Assembly (NCBI GenBank): GCA_002469525.1 | Contig: DKME01000015.1 | Coordinates: 34,520-43,151, forward strand | Direction: 5' to 3' | Length of the DNA: 8,632 nt | DNA from: Actinobacteria bacterium UBA7422 | GTDB lineage: Bacteria; Actinomycetota; Actinomycetes; S36-B12 | Shown: piece after piece, positions 1 through 6,526 of the stretch | Numbering within the stretch: position 1 is the stretch's first letter | Layout: each line of letters begins with the position of its first letter | The notes under the pieces: model-generated | Told to the model about the DNA's origin: nothing | The model's input: the letters and a program-made list of their open reading frames with translations, nothing else | The model's database searches: none | Translations under genes and position numbers: made by a program

Positions 1-37
1 CTGAACAGTGAGCCCGGACGCAAGCACCACGGGAGAC

Positions 38-2893
38 CTAAGTTAGTGCTAATTCTTCGATACTGGGGCAGCTGCACACCAAATTACGATCACCAAAAGC
101 ACCGTCGATCCGACGAACTGGGGCCCAGAACTTATTCGCTCGAACAGCAGGGACCGGGTATGCCGCTACAGCTCCGGAGTACGGCAGTTCATCACCGTCA
201 ATGAGGCACTCTGCTGTGTGTGGGGCGTTGACCAGTGGATTGGAGTCTGCCGGCCACTCGCCGCTGGCAACTAGGTCAATTTCCTTGCGGATACTCACCA
301 TTGCGTTTATGAAGCGATCGAGTTCAGCAAGGTTTTCACTCTCGGTGGGTTCGATCATGAGCGTCCCTGCAACAGGGAAACTCATGGTGGGGGCGTGAAA
401 GCCGTAGTCGATAAGCCGTTTGGCAACGTCGTCAACGCTAATTCCCGTGCTTGCACTGATGGGCCTGATATCCATGATGCATTCATGTGCGACCAGTCCG
501 TTGGCACCGCTGTAAAGAACCGGGAAGTGGTCATTGAGTTTGTTGGCAATGTAGTTTGCGCTCAGAATTGCCACCTGGGTTGCTTCGAGTAAACCATGGG
601 CCCCCATGAGTCGGATATAGGCCCACGGGATCGGGAGAATTCCAGCACTCCCCCACGGTGCACCGCTGACAGGTCCAACCCCACCATCGGTGAAACCCAT
701 TCCACTGGGGCCGCACTCTGGTCGTAGTGGGTGCGAGGGCAGAAACGGCGCGAGGTGTGCTCTAACGCCGACAGGTCCTACACCCGGGCCGCCACCACCG
801 TGGGGAATGCAGAAGGTTTTGTGCAAATTCAGATGTGAAACGTCTGCCCCGAACTTCCCTGGTTTTGCAACACCGACAAGTGCGTTGAGATTTGCTCCAT
901 CGACGTACACCTGTCCACCGGCGTCATGCACGAGTTCACAGATCTCAGAAACTGCCGTTTCAAAAACACCGTGCGTTGAGGGGTAGGTGATCATGAGTGC
1001 CGCAACTTCACCCGCATGCTTGTCAAGTTTGGCTTTGAGGTCTGCCACGTCAACATTGCCTTCTTCGTCACAGGCGACCACGGAAACGCGCATGCCGGCC
1101 ATGACGGCGCTGGCAGCATTCGTTCCGTGCGCACTACTAGGAATTAGGCAGATATCTCGGTCCGGTTGCCCAATACTCTCCAGATACGCCTTGATTGCGA
1201 GCAGACCGGCAAATTCACCTTGGCTGCCTGCATTCGGTTGCAGGGAAACCGCGTCGTAGCCAGTGATCTCAACGAGAAAACCCTCAAGTTCGCGGATCAA
1301 CTCGACGTATCCCTGCGCTTGATCAAGGGGTGCGAATGGATGGATATTGGCGAACTCGGACCAAGTGATTGGTTCCATTTCGGTTGTTGCGTTGAGTTTC
1401 ATGGTGCAACTGCCCAATGGGATCATCGATCTGTCTAGTGCGATGTCTTTGTCTGAGAGTTTGCGCAGGTATCGCAGCATCGAGGTTTCAGACTTGTAGG
1501 TGTTGAACACCGGGTGCTGCAGGAAGCTTGTAGTGCGACTTGAACTTGATGGGATGCAGGTGAACTCCTGATCGATGCTGACCAACGGTATGTTCGGGGT
1601 CAAGACTGACGCGATTGTTCCAAGTGTTGCCGCAGTTGAGGTTTCATCAAGTGATATTCCAATTTGGTCCGTATTGGTTCGACGAACATTGATCCCGGAC
1701 CTTTCCAAATTGTCGGCGAGAACGCTCGCCTGGGTTGTGTGGATGGTGATCGTGTCAAAGAACGACGTGGAACCGAGCTCGTAACCGTTGTTCGCCACAT
1801 GGGCGGCAAGTTCGGCTGTGAGTTTGTTTACCCGACGAGCAATTGTGGTGAGACCGTCTGGGCCGTGGTAGGCGGCATACATACCAGAAATAATTGCAAG
1901 CAGTACCTGAGCGGTACAGATATTGCTTGTCGCCTTTTCCCTGCGAATATGTTGTTCACGAGTCTGAAGCGCGAGACGGTAAGCGGGTGCACCATCAACA
2001 TCAACGCTGACTCCGACAAGTCGCCCAGGCAAGCTTCGCTCTAGGCCAGATCGTACCGACATGAATCCTGCGTGTGGCCCGCCAAATCCCATGGGGACAC
2101 CAAATCGCTGCGCCGACCCCACCACAACGTCGGCACCGAGTGCGCCAGGCGCCTCAATCAAGGTCAGGGCCAAGAGGTCTGTTGTGACGATTGCTAAAGC
2201 GCCGGTCGCCTTTATCGCTTGGATGATTGGACCAATAGTACGGATATTTCCCGAAGATCCCGGGTAGCTGAGCACGACCCCGGCATAGTCACCTTCCGGG
2301 AGTGGGTTACTGGGATCCCACAACTCAATTCTGATCCCCATGGGCCTGGCACGAGTATTGAGAACCGCAAGTGTCTGCGGGTGCGTGTCGGAGTCGACAA
2401 GAATTGCTTTGGCGCCCTTCTTTCCGTGACGTAGGGACAAGGTCATGGCTTCGGCGACAGCGGTTGGTTCGTCTAAGAGTGAGGCACCTGCAACGGGTAA
2501 CCCGGTGAGGTCTTCAATCATGGTTTGGAAATTAATCAGTGCTTCTAGTCGACCCTGGGAAATTTCGGGTTGGTAGGGCGTGTACGCGGTATACCAAGCA
2601 GGGCTTTCTAAAACATTGCGCTTGATTACGGCTGGCGTGTGGGTGTTGTAATAACCCATTCCAATCACACTCGTTGCAACGGTGTTCTTTCGTGCAAGCA
2701 TTTGGGCCGCCGCTATGACTTCGTGCTCGGCCAGCGCGTCAGGCAGATTGAGTGCGTCATTCCACCGGATAATTTCTGGGATGACGGCTTGTGTGAAGTC
2801 TTCGAGACTTTCATAGCCCACAACCGAGAGCATTTTCGCGATCTCGGCCTCGCGCGGACCAATATGCCGTTCAACGAATGGTGCCTGTGTCAT
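38..2893 (-). CDS. gcvP: Glycine dehydrogenase (aminomethyl-transferring), P-protein of the glycine cleavage system
   Basis: This is the PLP enzyme that decarboxylates glycine and passes the aminomethyl group to the lipoyl arm of GcvH. The protein has 951 residues, the normal length for the fused single-chain form. The N-terminal half carries family signatures such as ASLLDEPTAVAEAM (about 137-150) and the C-terminal half carries the active site: SCTMKLNATTEM near 495-506 and HLNLHKTFCIPHGGGGPG near 687-704, with the PLP Schiff-base lysine at about Lys692. I chose the ATG at 2893 because MTQAPFVERHIGPRE matches the usual family start and GGGAG lies 6 nt upstream. The reading frame stays open to 2971, but that extension only translates riboswitch RNA. 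The stop is TAG; the remaining 37 nt to the window edge contain a possible CCCG/CGGG hairpin without a U-tract. Expression is very likely controlled by the glycine riboswitch just upstream. Confidence 0.98.
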   Translation of the reverse strand: MTQAPFVERHIGPREAEIAKMLSVVGYESLEDFTQAVIPEIIRWNDALNLPDALAEHEVIAAAQMLARKNTVATSVIGMGYYNTHTPAVIKRNVLESPAWYTAYTPYQPEISQGRLEALINFQTMIEDLTGLPVAGASLLDEPTAVAEAMTLSLRHGKKGAKAILVDSDTHPQTLAVLNTRARPMGIRIELWDPSNPLPEGDYAGVVLSYPGSSGNIRTIGPIIQAIKATGALAIVTTDLLALTLIEAPGALGADVVVGSAQRFGVPMGFGGPHAGFMSVRSGLERSLPGRLVGVSVDVDGAPAYRLALQTREQHIRREKATSNICTAQVLLAIISGMYAAYHGPDGLTTIARRVNKLTAELAAHVANNGYELGSTSFFDTITIHTTQASVLADNLERSGINVRRTNTDQIGISLDETSTAATLGTIASVLTPNIPLVSIDQEFTCIPSSSSRTTSFLQHPVFNTYKSETSMLRYLRKLSDKDIALDRSMIPLGSCTMKLNATTEMEPITWSEFANIHPFAPLDQAQGYVELIRELEGFLVEITGYDAVSLQPNAGSQGEFAGLLAIKAYLESIGQPDRDICLIPSSAHGTNAASAVMAGMRVSVVACDEEGNVDVADLKAKLDKHAGEVAALMITYPSTHGVFETAVSEICELVHDAGGQVYVDGANLNALVGVAKPGKFGADVSHLNLHKTFCIPHGGGGPGVGPVGVRAHLAPFLPSHPLRPECGPSGMGFTDGGVGPVSGAPWGSAGILPIPWAYIRLMGAHGLLEATQVAILSANYIANKLNDHFPVLYSGANGLVAHECIMDIRPISASTGISVDDVAKRLIDYGFHAPTMSFPVAGTLMIEPTESENLAELDRFINAMVSIRKEIDLVASGEWPADSNPLVNAPHTAECLIDGDELPYSGAVAAYPVPAVRANKFWAPVRRIDGAFGDRNLVCSCPSIEELALT

Positions 2894-2931
2894 GTCGCTC
2901 TCCCACGGTAGACGGGTGTACTGGGTACCCC
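2894..2931 (-). promoter_or_regulatory. gcvP ribosome binding site and riboswitch expression platform
   Basis: This 38-nt stretch links aptamer 2 to the gcvP ATG. It contains the Shine-Dalgarno GGGAG (2904-2900), which settles the start codon. I see no hairpin followed by a U-run, so control of translation is more likely than transcription termination. GAGAGC (2902-2897), overlapping the SD, is exactly complementary to GCTCTC in aptamer 2 (2963-2958), part of its conserved CTCTCAGG segment. A weaker local hairpin, CCCG with TGGG, could also cover the SD. Which structure forms without glycine is inference. Confidence 0.6.
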
Positions 2932-3108
2932 ATCTGTATTTAGGGTTTCCCCTACCTGAGAGCTTCACCACCTACCGGTGGCTTTCACCTTCGGTGCGAC
3001 TTGGAAGTCGCTTTCCAGATTTGCCTCTTTCTAGCGGTTCATGTGCCTGAGAGTTTGGTGGGGCCTTGCTCCTTCGGCGGTGCACTTTCGCGCACTCTCT
3101 CCCGCTAG
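2932..3108 (-). promoter_or_regulatory. Tandem glycine riboswitch (two aptamers) upstream of gcvP
   Basis: Read on the minus strand, both glycine aptamers are visible. Aptamer 1 spans 3108 to 3031: its P1 pairs CTAGCGG (3108-3102) with CCGCTAG (3037-3031), and it contains GGGAGAG, the core GCCGAAGGAGCAA and CTCTCAGGCA. Aptamer 2 spans 3020 to 2932: P1 pairs ATCTG with CAGAT, P2 is a GCGACTT/AAGTCGC hairpin, followed by CACCGAAGG, a CCACC/GGTGG hairpin and CTCTCAGGT. The 10-nt linker between them (3030-3021) contains AGAG, which could pair with CTCT of the leader just 5' of aptamer 1, as in the known leader-linker kink-turn; that pairing is inferred. In the family, glycine binding normally turns on glycine cleavage genes, which fits the position directly before gcvP. 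Confidence 0.97.
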
Positions 3109-3135
3109 AGATTGAGCAGCGGTTGAAGACTACAA

Positions 3136-3711
3136 CTACCCGGCAACTCGCGCAGCCCGACGCTCCGATAGTTCGTCGATGCCTTGCATGTGAATGGTTC
3201 CGGTCTCGGGGGCTTCACCCGGCAAGGCTGCGAGGTTGCCCTCAACTTCTTTCCATACGCTACCGATCGCAATTCCAAAAACACCCTGGCCACCACGCAC
3301 AAGGTCGACGACTTCGTCCGCGCTTGTGCATTCGTAGATACTGGCTCCGTCGCTCATAATGGTGAGCCCGGATAAGACACTGGCATCGCGCGAACTCAAG
3401 TGTTCTACTGCGAGGCGAATATTGTGCAAGGAGACCCCGGTGTCGATCAGGCGCTTGACAATTCGCAGTACGAGAATGTCCCTGAATCCGTAAAGCCGGT
3501 GACTTCCAGATCCGTGCGCACCCTTCACGCTGGGTACTACCAACCCGGTTCGAGCCCAATAATCCAGCTGACGGTAAGTGATTCCGGCGGCCGCACAAGC
3601 GGTCGGACCACGGTAACCCAAGTCCGAGGGCACTACCGGGACATCTAGTTCCTCGAACATAGATGGCTGAATTGGGTAGTTCTCAAAGGCACCAATATTC
3701 TCGCCAGTCAC
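3136..3711 (-). CDS. MerR-family transcriptional regulator, Rv1830/ResR type
   Basis: A 191-residue DNA-binding regulator. The winged helix-turn-helix lies at about 33-105, with AGITYRQLDYWARTGLVVPS forming the recognition region and GSGSHRLYGFRDILVLRIVKRL the wing and following helix. A conserved C-terminal segment, SDGASIYECTSADEVVDL followed by GGQGVFGIAI (about 120-149), closely resembles what I recall of M. tuberculosis Rv1830, named ResR for its link to antibiotic resilience and growth after stress. The start is GTG at 3711, preceded by a full AGGAGG (3722-3717) with 5 nt spacing, the strongest SD in the window. The gene is separated from the upstream nuclease gene by 113 nt and ends 27 nt before the glycine riboswitch. 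That position would permit readthrough into gcvP, but the riboswitch could equally have its own promoter. Its ligand and targets cannot be read from the sequence. Confidence 0.93.
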   Translation of the reverse strand: MTGENIGAFENYPIQPSMFEELDVPVVPSDLGYRGPTACAAAGITYRQLDYWARTGLVVPSVKGAHGSGSHRLYGFRDILVLRIVKRLIDTGVSLHNIRLAVEHLSSRDASVLSGLTIMSDGASIYECTSADEVVDLVRGGQGVFGIAIGSVWKEVEGNLAALPGEAPETGTIHMQGIDELSERRAARVAG

Positions 3712-3824
3712 AATTTCCTCCTACGAATAGGGCTCGAACCTACGCAACCCCAGATACCGATGCTAACCGACACGCCAAAGCTTTCGCAGGAGAAGTCTCA
3801 ACCTGAACGTGAAGTCGAGCAAAA
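3712..3824 (-). promoter_or_regulatory. Leader of the ResR-type merR gene with a possible SD-masking, tRNA-like fold
   Basis: On the minus strand TTCTCCTGCGA (3794-3784) can pair with TCGTAGGAGGA (3726-3716) over 11 bp with two G-U pairs, covering the whole AGGAGG of the merR gene. Abutting the inner end is a T-arm-like hairpin (3743-3727) with stem GTAGG/CCTAT and loop TTCGAGC. The 7-bp inner part of the long helix plus this hairpin resembles the acceptor and T arm of a tRNA about 72 nt long. A competing reading is a promoter: TTTGGC (3779-3774), 17 nt, then TATCTG (3756-3751), which would start the RNA inside the element and leave out the 5' pairing strand. Neither is proven. Confidence 0.4.
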
Positions 3825-4319
3825 TTATTCGGGGGCGTCGAAGTCTTCTGGTGACACACCCTCAAGGAATTCTCGAAATGCCTCCACCTGGTCTTCCGGC
3901 TCCCCTTCTGTTTCGTCTGGGATCGCGACACCGGCCGTGTCCATTACTTCACTCGCCACCGATATGGGAACGCCGACGCGCAATGCCAGCGCAATTGCAT
4001 CAGAGGGACGGGAACTAAGTTCGTGAGTTTCGCCACCGGAGGTCACCAGATCCAGGAAAGCAAAGTACACACCGTCAGTGAGCGAAGTAATGCGAACGCC
4101 AGTGAGTTGCGCGCCAAGGTCGGCGATTAGATCAACTATGAGATCGTGAGTCATGGGGCGAGGTGGTGTCACACCCTGTTGTGCGTAGGCGATTGCCGTA
4201 GCTTCAACAGCGCCCACCCAGATGGGGAGGTAGCGAGCGCCCTGCTCTTCATTGAGCAAAACAATTGGGGTGTTTGACGGCATTTCCATGCGGACACCAG
4301 CCACGATTACGGGGATCAT
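3825..4319 (-). CDS. Bifunctional nuclease family protein (DUF151 / BFN domain)
   Basis: A 164-residue protein with the DUF151 domain over about residues 1-130. Family signatures are GVRMEMPSNTPIVLL near the start, ARYLPIWVGAVEATAIA (28-44), and RPSDAIALALRVGVPI (104-119). The acidic C-terminal tail with FREFLEGVSPEDF is also typical. Relatives in other organisms have been described as bifunctional nucleases acting on DNA and RNA, but the role in actinomycetes is not settled; the M. tuberculosis counterpart in the same place is Rv1829. The ATG at 4319 fits the family N-terminus although the SD is poor (AAGG directly before it). It lies 28 nt after ftsR, consistent with one transcript. It has no signal peptide or membrane segment, so a cytoplasmic location is expected. 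Confidence 0.92.
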   Translation of the reverse strand: MIPVIVAGVRMEMPSNTPIVLLNEEQGARYLPIWVGAVEATAIAYAQQGVTPPRPMTHDLIVDLIADLGAQLTGVRITSLTDGVYFAFLDLVTSGGETHELSSRPSDAIALALRVGVPISVASEVMDTAGVAIPDETEGEPEDQVEAFREFLEGVSPEDFDAPE

Positions 4320-4347
4320 GCCTTAAGGGTAGACCCTGTACCCGAGC

Positions 4348-5046
4348 TCAGCCACTTCCCGACCGAATTAACTCGGCTCGCAGGAGAGCGGCGTGCATTT
4401 GGACGAATAGGGATGCCAATTCCCGCACAGTTTGCTGGGATCGCGCTTTGGCGTCACGATCCCGGGGCTGCGAGTACGGGGTGGCGATCTGTTCTACTAA
4501 ACCTGACTCTCGGTTTGCCACAACCCGGAAGGACCGAAGATGTCGGGCCTCCACTCCAAATTCAGAGAGTTTTGCGGCAATCATGCAGATCTGGACGGCG
4601 TCTTCGTCGTAGTGGCCCGTTGCGTTCGTCCACACCAGACCATCTTTTTCCAATGCGATAATCAAAGCCTCAGAGAGTGCGGTTTCTTCTGCAAGTTCCC
4701 GTCTGGTCAAGCGGACCTTTCCAGCCCCCGGACGGAAGTCGTCGGGCCGAACACCCAATCCGCTGGACAGGGGCGCTGCAAGGCCCGCCTGCTCAAGGTC
4801 AGTGTCGAGCTGATCCTTGATCACCTTGAGCGGCAAGTACTGATCCCGCTGCAAAGTTAGAATCGAGCGAAGTCTGGACACGTCATGGGTGTCAAAACGG
4901 CGGTATCCCGATGCGGTACGCGACGGGGTGATCAGCCCTTCTGTTTCTAGGAAACGAATCTTGCTGATGGAGACGTCGGGGAAATCCTTCTTTAACATGC
5001 TCAGTACTTCGCCGATACTAAGCGTGTTGTCAGCGCTCGAGGTCAT
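4348..5046 (-). CDS. ftsR: MerR-family cell-division regulator FtsR
   Basis: A 232-residue regulator. The winged helix-turn-helix occupies about residues 9-53 (LSIGEVLSMLKK, then SISKIRFLETEGLITPSRT and GYRRF), followed by the dimerisation helix and the hallmark YLPLKVIKDQLD (70-81). The C-terminal half (about 110-220) carries a second helical domain, as in Rv1828 and Corynebacterium FtsR. FtsR of C. glutamicum is reported to activate ftsZ; the same role is inferred here from family and locus. The ATG at 5046 overlaps the FHA-protein stop by one base (TAATG) and has GAGGG 4 nt upstream, so translation is probably coupled. No cysteine-rich or drug-binding effector domain is visible, unlike classical metal- or drug-sensing MerR proteins. 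Confidence 0.93.
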   Translation of the reverse strand: MTSSADNTLSIGEVLSMLKKDFPDVSISKIRFLETEGLITPSRTASGYRRFDTHDVSRLRSILTLQRDQYLPLKVIKDQLDTDLEQAGLAAPLSSGLGVRPDDFRPGAGKVRLTRRELAEETALSEALIIALEKDGLVWTNATGHYDEDAVQICMIAAKLSEFGVEARHLRSFRVVANRESGLVEQIATPYSQPRDRDAKARSQQTVRELASLFVQMHAALLRAELIRSGSG

Positions 5047-5552
5047 TAGCCCTCTACGCCTACTAGAAAGATAAAGCGGAACTTTCCTATTTGGACTTCA
5101 TCTCCTCCGCGCAGTTGCTGGTCATCGACGCGAACTCGATTCACATAAGTGCCGTTGAGACTGCCCACGTCTTGGACGCTCCAACCTTGGGCTCCGTGAC
5201 GAAACTCGGCGTGATGCCTACTGACCGTAACGTCGTCGAGGAACACTTCGCATTCTTCAGCCCGACCGACAACAATTACCTCGCTGTTCTTGGTCAGCGA
5301 ATACTCCGTTCCCTCTCCTGGACCTCGGTGCACGATGAGCATCGCCGATCCGCTCGGCAGCTCTCGATGAATTCCCGATGCAACGGGCACCGGACCCGAG
5401 CCCGTGGCAATAATCGAAGTGATCGCCCCAGTGTGCTCAACTCCTAGACCACCCAGATTAACGTCATCCCGATTAATATCAATGGGCGCTCCGCATGCCG
5501 AACAGAACCGATCCGTTGGTGAAACAATTTGATCGCACACGGAACATTTCAT
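5046..5552 (-). CDS. FHA-domain signalling protein of the GarA/OdhI family with N-terminal zinc ribbon
   Basis: In the family, GarA/OdhI controls 2-oxoglutarate dehydrogenase and glutamate metabolism, switched by Ser/Thr kinase phosphorylation. This 168-residue protein has Cys3-x2-Cys6 and Cys17-x2-Cys20, a likely zinc ribbon, then a linker (about 25-67) and an FHA domain (about 70-165). The phosphothreonine-binding residues are present: Gly96-Arg97, Ser111-Arg112 with His114, and LNGTYVN around Asn133. DDVTVSRHHAEFR and GDEVQIGKFRFIFL closely match GarA. The canonical ETTS phospho-motif is absent; VEHTGAITSI (38-47) sits in its place. The start is ambiguous. The ATG at 5552 puts Met directly before the zinc ribbon, 8 nt after gcvH. 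A GTG at 5561, overlapping the gcvH stop by one base with AGG upstream, would add three residues. Confidence 0.9.
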   Translation of the reverse strand: MKCSVCDQIVSPTDRFCSACGAPIDINRDDVNLGGLGVEHTGAITSIIATGSGPVPVASGIHRELPSGSAMLIVHRGPGEGTEYSLTKNSEVIVVGRAEECEVFLDDVTVSRHHAEFRHGAQGWSVQDVGSLNGTYVNRVRVDDQQLRGGDEVQIGKFRFIFLVGVEG

Positions 5553-5560
5553 AGGAGCCA

Positions 5561-5944
5561 CTAAGCCTGGTTGATAAGTGCGTTGTAGTCGATTGAACTG
5601 AGCAATTCGTCAATCTGTTGGGGAATATCTGGTTCAACTTCAACGAGCCAGCCCTGTGAATAGGGTGAAGAGTTGACCAGTTCCGGATTCGCTTCAAGTT
5701 CACTATTGACTGAAATAACTGTGCCGTCAATCGGGGCAAAAAGATCACTGACGCTCTTCGTTGACTCTACTTCCCCACACGATGTACCGGCAATCAATTC
5801 GTCTCCGACCGCGGGCAGTGACACGTACACGATGTCCCCGAGGGAATCCTGTGCGTAAAAGGTGATGCCAAACACGGCATTGCCGCTCTCATTGAGGCGC
5901 ACCCATTCATGGTCTGATGTATATGAGAGTTCGTCAGGAGTCAT
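5561..5944 (-). CDS. gcvH: Glycine cleavage system H protein
   Basis: GcvH carries the aminomethyl group on a lipoyl-lysine between the P, T and L proteins. The product has 127 residues, normal for the family. It begins YTSDHEWV, continues with GITFYAQDSLGDIVYVSLP, and has the lipoylation site in GEVESTKSVSDLFAPIDG with Lys63 as the modified residue. PYSQGWLVEVEP near 94-105 is the usual C-terminal signature. The ATG at 5944 lies 9 nt after the phosphatidyltransferase stop, and the downstream FHA gene begins within 8 nt, so it sits inside an operon. Its partner gcvP is about 2.7 kb further along the same strand, and gcvT is not in this window. The SD is weak, suggesting translation coupled to the upstream gene. 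Confidence 0.97.
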   Translation of the reverse strand: MTPDELSYTSDHEWVRLNESGNAVFGITFYAQDSLGDIVYVSLPAVGDELIAGTSCGEVESTKSVSDLFAPIDGTVISVNSELEANPELVNSSPYSQGWLVEVEPDIPQQIDELLSSIDYNALINQA

Positions 5945-5953
5945 GGATCCAGC

Positions 5954-6526
5954 CTATCCGTTGAGTTGTTGTGAACGCAGCATTGCGTGAGTCTGCCCAA
6001 AATACCGCACACCCGCCCACCAGTACATGTATGTCCCCCAGAGAGCAAATGCCCAACCGGCAGCCGCCATGACTTGAGCCGTCGTTGAATCTAGACCGCC
6101 AAGGAGGATGAACGGAAATCCCCACAACAGGGCAAAAGTAGCGGCTTTTCCGAGGTAGGTCACTGGGAGTGAGGCCACACCTAGTTTTCGCAGTGAAGGA
6201 ATCAAAGCCAGCAGAACTACATCACGTAAGGCAATGAGAATCACAATCCACCAAGGAATTAAATCCGCCAGCGCCAAACCGATTAAAGTTGCGGCAATGT
6301 ACAGGCGATCTACAAGTGGGTCCAGAAGCACCCCAAGGCGACTTACTTGATTGAGCTTGCGCGCCAGATACCCATCCACCCAATCGGTGGCACCGGCAAT
6401 TGCCAGTACCATGAGCGACCAAAAATAGTCCTCTCGCACCAACAGCAGATATAGAAATAGTGGGATGCCTAACAGGCGTAGCGCACTTACGGCATTAGGA
6501 ACCGTCCACGGGCGCCAATCGTTCAC
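5954..6526 (-). CDS. pgsA: CDP-alcohol phosphatidyltransferase (PgsA-type)
   Basis: An integral membrane enzyme of 190 residues that transfers a phosphatidyl group from CDP-diacylglycerol to an alcohol. The catalytic motif D-x2-DG-x2-AR-x8-G-x3-D-x3-D is complete: Asp48, Asp51-Gly52, Ala55-Arg56, Gly65, Asp69 and Asp73. Several hydrophobic segments follow (about 79-90, 92-110, 127-146 and 153-172). The start is GTG at 6526, whose GTGA overlaps the TGA stop of the upstream gene and gives the family-typical NDWRPWTVPNAVSALRLLGIP N-terminus. The frame is open to 6625 but that part is a poor match. Phosphatidylglycerophosphate synthase is the likeliest role by comparison with PgsA2 beside the same cluster in mycobacteria. 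Cardiolipin or phosphatidylinositol-phosphate synthase activity cannot be excluded, because the acceptor alcohol is not evident from the motif. Confidence 0.9.
   Translation of the reverse strand: MNDWRPWTVPNAVSALRLLGIPLFLYLLLVREDYFWSLMVLAIAGATDWVDGYLARKLNQVSRLGVLLDPLVDRLYIAATLIGLALADLIPWWIVILIALRDVVLLALIPSLRKLGVASLPVTYLGKAATFALLWGFPFILLGGLDSTTAQVMAAAGWAFALWGTYMYWWAGVRYFGQTHAMLRSQQLNG

Noticed and set aside
1..37. Possible gcvP terminator (CCCG/CGGG hairpin on the minus strand)
   Set aside because: Short stem with a long loop, no U-run, and the window ends before the context can be judged.
1664..2044. 126-residue open frame on the plus strand opposite gcvP
   Set aside because: It lies entirely antisense to a strongly conserved coding region, has no recognisable domain, and fits chance opening.
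2894..2971. N-terminal extension of GcvP by 26 residues from the upstream in-frame ATG
   Set aside because: It translates the riboswitch and expression platform, is not part of the family N-terminus, and the downstream ATG at 2893 has a proper SD.
3109..3160. Dedicated promoter for the gcvP riboswitch transcript
   Set aside because: A TAGTCT-like -10 can be read just after the merR stop, but no -35 at suitable spacing supports it; readthrough from upstream is equally possible.
3719..3790. Functional tRNA gene on the minus strand
   Set aside because: Acceptor and T arm look right, but no acceptable anticodon stem-loop or variable loop can be formed; reported as a tRNA-like element instead.
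4322..4333. Small hairpin (AGGG-TCTA-CCCT) between ftsR and the nuclease gene
   Set aside because: Only 4 bp, no U-tract, and inside an operon gap; too weak to call a terminator or regulator.
4265..4612. 115-residue open frame on the plus strand across the ftsR/nuclease junction
   Set aside because: Antisense to two well-supported genes, with arginine- and cysteine-rich shadow composition and no family resemblance.
5091..5447. 118-residue open frame on the plus strand opposite the FHA gene
   Set aside because: Antisense shadow of the FHA coding sequence; the minus-strand frame is unambiguous.
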